DNA of 64,000 nt from Shewanella sp. GD04112 (GTDB lineage Bacteria > Pseudomonadota > Gammaproteobacteria > Enterobacterales > Shewanellaceae): positions 3,596,001 through 3,660,000 of the forward strand of contig NZ_JAOEAL010000001.1 of assembly GCF_029835735.1 (NCBI RefSeq), given 5' to 3'. A model generated the notes under the pieces. That model saw nothing but the letters and a program-made list of their open reading frames with translations, searched no databases and was not told the origin of the DNA. The position numbers and the translations under genes are program-made. Numbering within the stretch: the first letter of the stretch is position 1; each line of letters opens with the position of its first letter. Positions 61,193-64,000 of the stretch are shown piece after piece.

Positions 61193-62329
61193 CTAAGGGC
61201 GAACATAAACCGCATTTCCAGCAATATAGTTGGCCAGCACTTTATATTGATTATCCAGCAGCACTAAATCGGCACGCTGCCCTACTGCTAACCGACCTAC
61301 GTTCTTGGCAATGCCAAGGAACTCGGCAGGATACAAAGATGCCATCCGCAAGGCCTCACCGAGCGATAAACCGAGCATCTTCACACTGTTCTCAACCGCT
61401 GTCGCCATGTCTAACACACAGCCTGCCAGCTCACCTGTCACTGCATTTAATCTATCGCCGACACGCAGTACCTGAGTACCAAACAGCTCAAAACTGGTTT
61501 CATCATCCATGCCCACTGGCGGCATAGCATCGGTCACCAACATCACTTTGCCACGGGGTTTAGCGCGCAGGGCGACCCTTGCTGCAGCGGGGTGCACATG
61601 GTGGCCATCGACAATCAAACCACACCAAGCGGTTTCGCTCTCAATCGCCGCGCCCACCACGCCAGGCTCTCGGGAACCTAAGGGTGACATAGCATTGTAG
61701 AGGTGAGTAAAGCCTGTTGCCCCCGCCGCTAAGGCTGCGACAACGGTATCGTAGTCCGCATTGGAGTGGCCTAAACACACTTTAACGCCAGACTCCACCA
61801 ACAGGCGGATCACCTCAGGCGAGACATTTTCGGGCGCTAAGGTCACCACTCGAATACCTAAATCCTGACGGCAAAAAATCGCCAGTTCAGCCTCAGTGAT
61901 CTCACGGATAAAACCTTGTGGATGCACGCCTTTTTTAGGTACCGAAAGATGCGGGCCTTCAAAATGAACGCCTAATACGCCTGCACTCTTTTGCGCGACC
62001 GCACTGGCAACCGCATCGGCAGCCTTGGCCATCACCTGCACATCATCGGTGATAAGCGTGGGTAAAAAGCCTGTGGTACCAAATCGAGCATGCGCCTTAC
62101 CTATGGTTTCAATGCAAGCGACCGTTGGGCTGCTATTAAATAACGCGCCGCCACCGCCGTTAACTTGCACATCGATAAAACCTGGCACTAGGGTGCCTGG
62201 GTAGCGAATTTCCTTAGCACCCGATGTGGTGTCTAAGCTGGCGATCAGCCCATCTTCAATGGTGACAGGCACATCCCGATGGAAGGCTTCACCATCAAAC
62301 AGTTGCTCGGCAATTAAGGTGAATTTCAT
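61193..62329 (-). CDS. nagA: N-acetylglucosamine-6-phosphate deacetylase
   Basis: A 378-residue metallohydrolase removing acetate from GlcNAc-6-phosphate. VPGFIDVQVNGGGGALFN, the metal-ligand Glu in LGVHFEGPHLSVPKKG, CLGHSNADYDT, FTHLYNAMSPLGSREPG and VTDAMPPVGMDDE with the catalytic Asp are all present. Length matches E. coli NagA (382). AGAGG sits well before the ATG. It follows nagB-II by 43 bases. Confidence 0.96.
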   Translation of the reverse strand: MKFTLIAEQLFDGEAFHRDVPVTIEDGLIASLDTTSGAKEIRYPGTLVPGFIDVQVNGGGGALFNSSPTVACIETIGKAHARFGTTGFLPTLITDDVQVMAKAADAVASAVAQKSAGVLGVHFEGPHLSVPKKGVHPQGFIREITEAELAIFCRQDLGIRVVTLAPENVSPEVIRLLVESGVKVCLGHSNADYDTVVAALAAGATGFTHLYNAMSPLGSREPGVVGAAIESETAWCGLIVDGHHVHPAAARVALRAKPRGKVMLVTDAMPPVGMDDETSFELFGTQVLRVGDRLNAVTGELAGCVLDMATAVENSVKMLGLSLGEALRMASLYPAEFLGIAKNVGRLAVGQRADLVLLDNQYKVLANYIAGNAVYVRP

Positions 62330-62372
62330 CCCAAACCTCTTTTCAAATTAACGCGGCTACAACGGCCATCCA

Positions 62373-63371
62373 TTACAGCGTTTGAGTGACTTTTTTCAGC
62401 CCTGCGGGTTGGTCTGGGTCAATACCACGGGCAATCGCGACTGAAGCCACGTCGATATAAAAACGTTGTAACAAGGCTAACGGCGCAACACGTGGGTGAA
62501 TATCCGTCGACGTTTGATTCAAATGCACTAAATCGGCACCACGCTGACTCACATTTTCAATCTGTTCGATATGGCTAGCGTACGACTCATCGCCAATGCA
62601 GACATCCACAATCGTGAGTTTTTTCTCCACTAAGGTCACAGGACCATGGAGGAACTCAGCACTACTAAAGGCTTCGGCATGGATAGAACACACTTCTTTT
62701 AACTTAAGTGCGATTTCCTTAGACACGGCGTAACCTAAACCACGGCCTAACACGACTAAGTTTTTCACGTTTTCAACCGATGCTGGAGTCAACTGTGGCT
62801 CAGCATCGACCGCAGTTTGCAGTGCTTGAGGTAACGAGTTAACAGCAGCCGCGAGGGATTCGCTCTGCGTCCACGCCGAGGCTAATTGTAGAATCGCCGA
62901 CAGAGTTGCAAGGTAGCTCTTTGTTGCGGCAACGGCTTTCTCTTCGCCAGCACGTAATGGCACTACCACATCGACGATATCCTTGATTGGTGCGGTTTCA
63001 TCATTCACTAACGCCACACAAAACGCGCCTGCGTTTTTTGCCATACGTGCTTGGGCTAAAATATCAGGGCTGCGGCCAGATTGCGAAATCACAATCACTA
63101 ATCCGCCTTCTAACTTCAAGGTTTTACCGTAAACGCTGGCCACAGATGGCGCGGCAGCAAAGGTGGGGACACCCGCTTCGATTTCAAAAAGATATTTAGC
63201 AAATACACCTGCATGGTCCGATGAACCACGGCCCACAATCATCACAAAACGGGGATCGAAAGCACGCAGTTTTTCACCTAACTGCTGCATTAAATCGGCG
63301 TTAGCGGCTAACTGACCCGCAATCTTCTGCGGCGCGGTGCGAGCTTCTTGCTCCATAATAGTGTTTGTCAT
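62373..63371 (-). CDS. nagB-II: Glucosamine-6-phosphate deaminase, SIS type (NagB-II)
   Basis: A 332-residue enzyme of two SIS domains that replaces the classical NagB in Shewanella, converting glucosamine-6-phosphate to fructose-6-phosphate and ammonia. It resembles the isomerase half of GlmS but lacks the glutaminase domain. FVMIVGRGSSDHAGVFAKY, VVISQSGRSPDILAQARM, the AEAFSSAEFLHGPVTLVEK motif and the C-terminal DPDQPAGLKKVTQTL are diagnostic. Start at MTNTIMEQEAR (63371) after AAGG. It lies between nagK and nagA. Confidence 0.93.
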   Translation of the reverse strand: MTNTIMEQEARTAPQKIAGQLAANADLMQQLGEKLRAFDPRFVMIVGRGSSDHAGVFAKYLFEIEAGVPTFAAAPSVASVYGKTLKLEGGLVIVISQSGRSPDILAQARMAKNAGAFCVALVNDETAPIKDIVDVVVPLRAGEEKAVAATKSYLATLSAILQLASAWTQSESLAAAVNSLPQALQTAVDAEPQLTPASVENVKNLVVLGRGLGYAVSKEIALKLKEVCSIHAEAFSSAEFLHGPVTLVEKKLTIVDVCIGDESYASHIEQIENVSQRGADLVHLNQTSTDIHPRVAPLALLQRFYIDVASVAIARGIDPDQPAGLKKVTQTL

Positions 63372-63429
63372 GTTATTTACCTTACAAATCAATACGGGGA
63401 TTGCTTTAGCACTGATGCGCTAAAACGGC

Positions 63430-64000
63430 TTATTCATTAATGTTAACTGAGTTAAATTGCTGTTGAGCGAAGTACATGGCCCCCATTTCTGGCGGCGCTA
63501 AGGTTTCAGAAATCTTGGCCACCACATCGCTGCCAAGCCATGCCTGTAGCGGTTCGGCAAGACCACCGATCATCGAGAATCGCACTGGATTGAGGCTAAA
63601 CAGCTTGCGAGCCATTTCACTGATGTAATCGGCGCCTTCCTGCACAATCCCGCGAGCGACTTCATCACCCGCGTTGGCGCAATCGAGTACGCTTCTAGCC
63701 AATTCGGCATAGCAACTCGAAGACTTACCGGCGAGATGCTCGACTATGCCCAAGGCATCACTTACCCCAAAATGGTTTAACAGCATTTTGGTTAAGGCGG
63801 TCGGCGCGGCAAAACCATCGAGGGCGAGTAATACATGCTCGGCAGCTTTTAAGCCCAACCAAGCACCGCTGCCCTTATCGCCCAGCGCAAAACCGTGTCC
63901 GCCAATGCTTAAGCTGTCATCACCTACATGGGCATAACCGCAAGAACCTGTACCCGTAATGATCACCGCACCATCCGCGCCGCGGTGTGCACCGATACAA
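63430..64000 (-). CDS. nagK: N-acetylglucosamine kinase NagK, C-terminal part
   Basis: The gene continues beyond the window; the open frame runs to the last base, so only about 190 C-terminal residues are seen. The BadF/BadG-type sugar-kinase fold is shown by VIITGTGSCGYAHVGDDSLS (phosphate 2 loop), GGHGFALGDKGSGAWLGLKA and RFSMIGGLAEPLQAWLG. This type of GlcNAc kinase (not the ROK type of E. coli NagK) is found in Shewanella, where it phosphorylates sugar brought in by NagP. nagB-II follows by 58 bases. Confidence 0.9.
   Translation of the reverse strand, partial: CIGAHRGADGAVIITGTGSCGYAHVGDDSLSIGGHGFALGDKGSGAWLGLKAAEHVLLALDGFAAPTALTKMLLNHFGVSDALGIVEHLAGKSSSCYAELARSVLDCANAGDEVARGIVQEGADYISEMARKLFSLNPVRFSMIGGLAEPLQAWLGSDVVAKISETLAPPEMGAMYFAQQQFNSVNINE

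Noticed and set aside
1..64000. CRISPR arrays, prophage, integron or toxin-antitoxin and defence systems
   Set aside because: No regularly spaced repeats, cas genes, phage structural genes or recognisable toxin-antitoxin pairs were seen; the only mobile element found is the IS in nagP.

Overview
The window looks like the chromosome of a Shewanella-type marine gammaproteobacterium. The evidence is the rpsU-yqeY-dnaG-rpoD operon, a gspAB (exeAB) pair divergent from cca, a nag locus of the NagK/NagB-II/NagA/NagX/NagP type, and a large PuuR-type polyamine cluster with a PotFGHI transporter. This assignment is from protein families recognised by eye; no database search was run.

Layout. 1-6.6 kb: 3' end of an S9 prolyl oligopeptidase, a large TonB-dependent receptor, aquaporin Z, a DUF2750 protein and a small membrane protein. 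6.6-15.4 kb: erpA overlapped by a coiled-coil membrane protein gene, a ClC chloride transporter, pyrB, hemL, a small membrane protein, nhaD and gspB. 15.4-29.4 kb is housekeeping: exeA (gspA), cca, lpp-like lipoprotein, rlmA-like, uppP, folK, folB, plsY, tsaD, rpsU-yqeY-dnaG-rpoD and tRNA-Ile2(CAU). 29.6-35.1 kb: a dCache-type chemoreceptor, a POT peptide symporter and an LLM-class flavin oxidoreductase.

35-57 kb is an amine-catabolism island. Minus-strand units encode puuB-gabD-gabT, potF-potG-potH-potI and puuD-puuA, followed by puuR, a divergent second puuB-like oxidase, puuC, and a plus-strand bauA-mmsA(bauC)-cupin unit with a TorF-type porin downstream. Together they can import putrescine, gamma-glutamylate it, oxidise it to GABA and feed succinate. 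The bauA/mmsA branch would take beta-alanine to acetyl-CoA. A 10-base element, ATAATGAACA, which matches my memory of the E. coli PuuR box, lies in front of puuB, puuD and the puuC/bauA divergent promoter, so these units can be tied into one regulon from the sequence.

57-64 kb is the N-acetylglucosamine operon on the minus strand: nagK (cut by the window end), nagB-II, nagA, nagX and nagP. The permease gene nagP is split by a 1,054-bp IS5-family (IS903-like) element. The element has 17-bp perfect terminal inverted repeats and a perfect 9-bp target duplication, and removing it restores an exact 434-codon reading frame. A terminator and a NagR-like operator sit between nagX and nagP, so nagP seems to be its own transcription unit. 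This recent insertion in an otherwise complete pathway is the clearest strain-specific event in the window.
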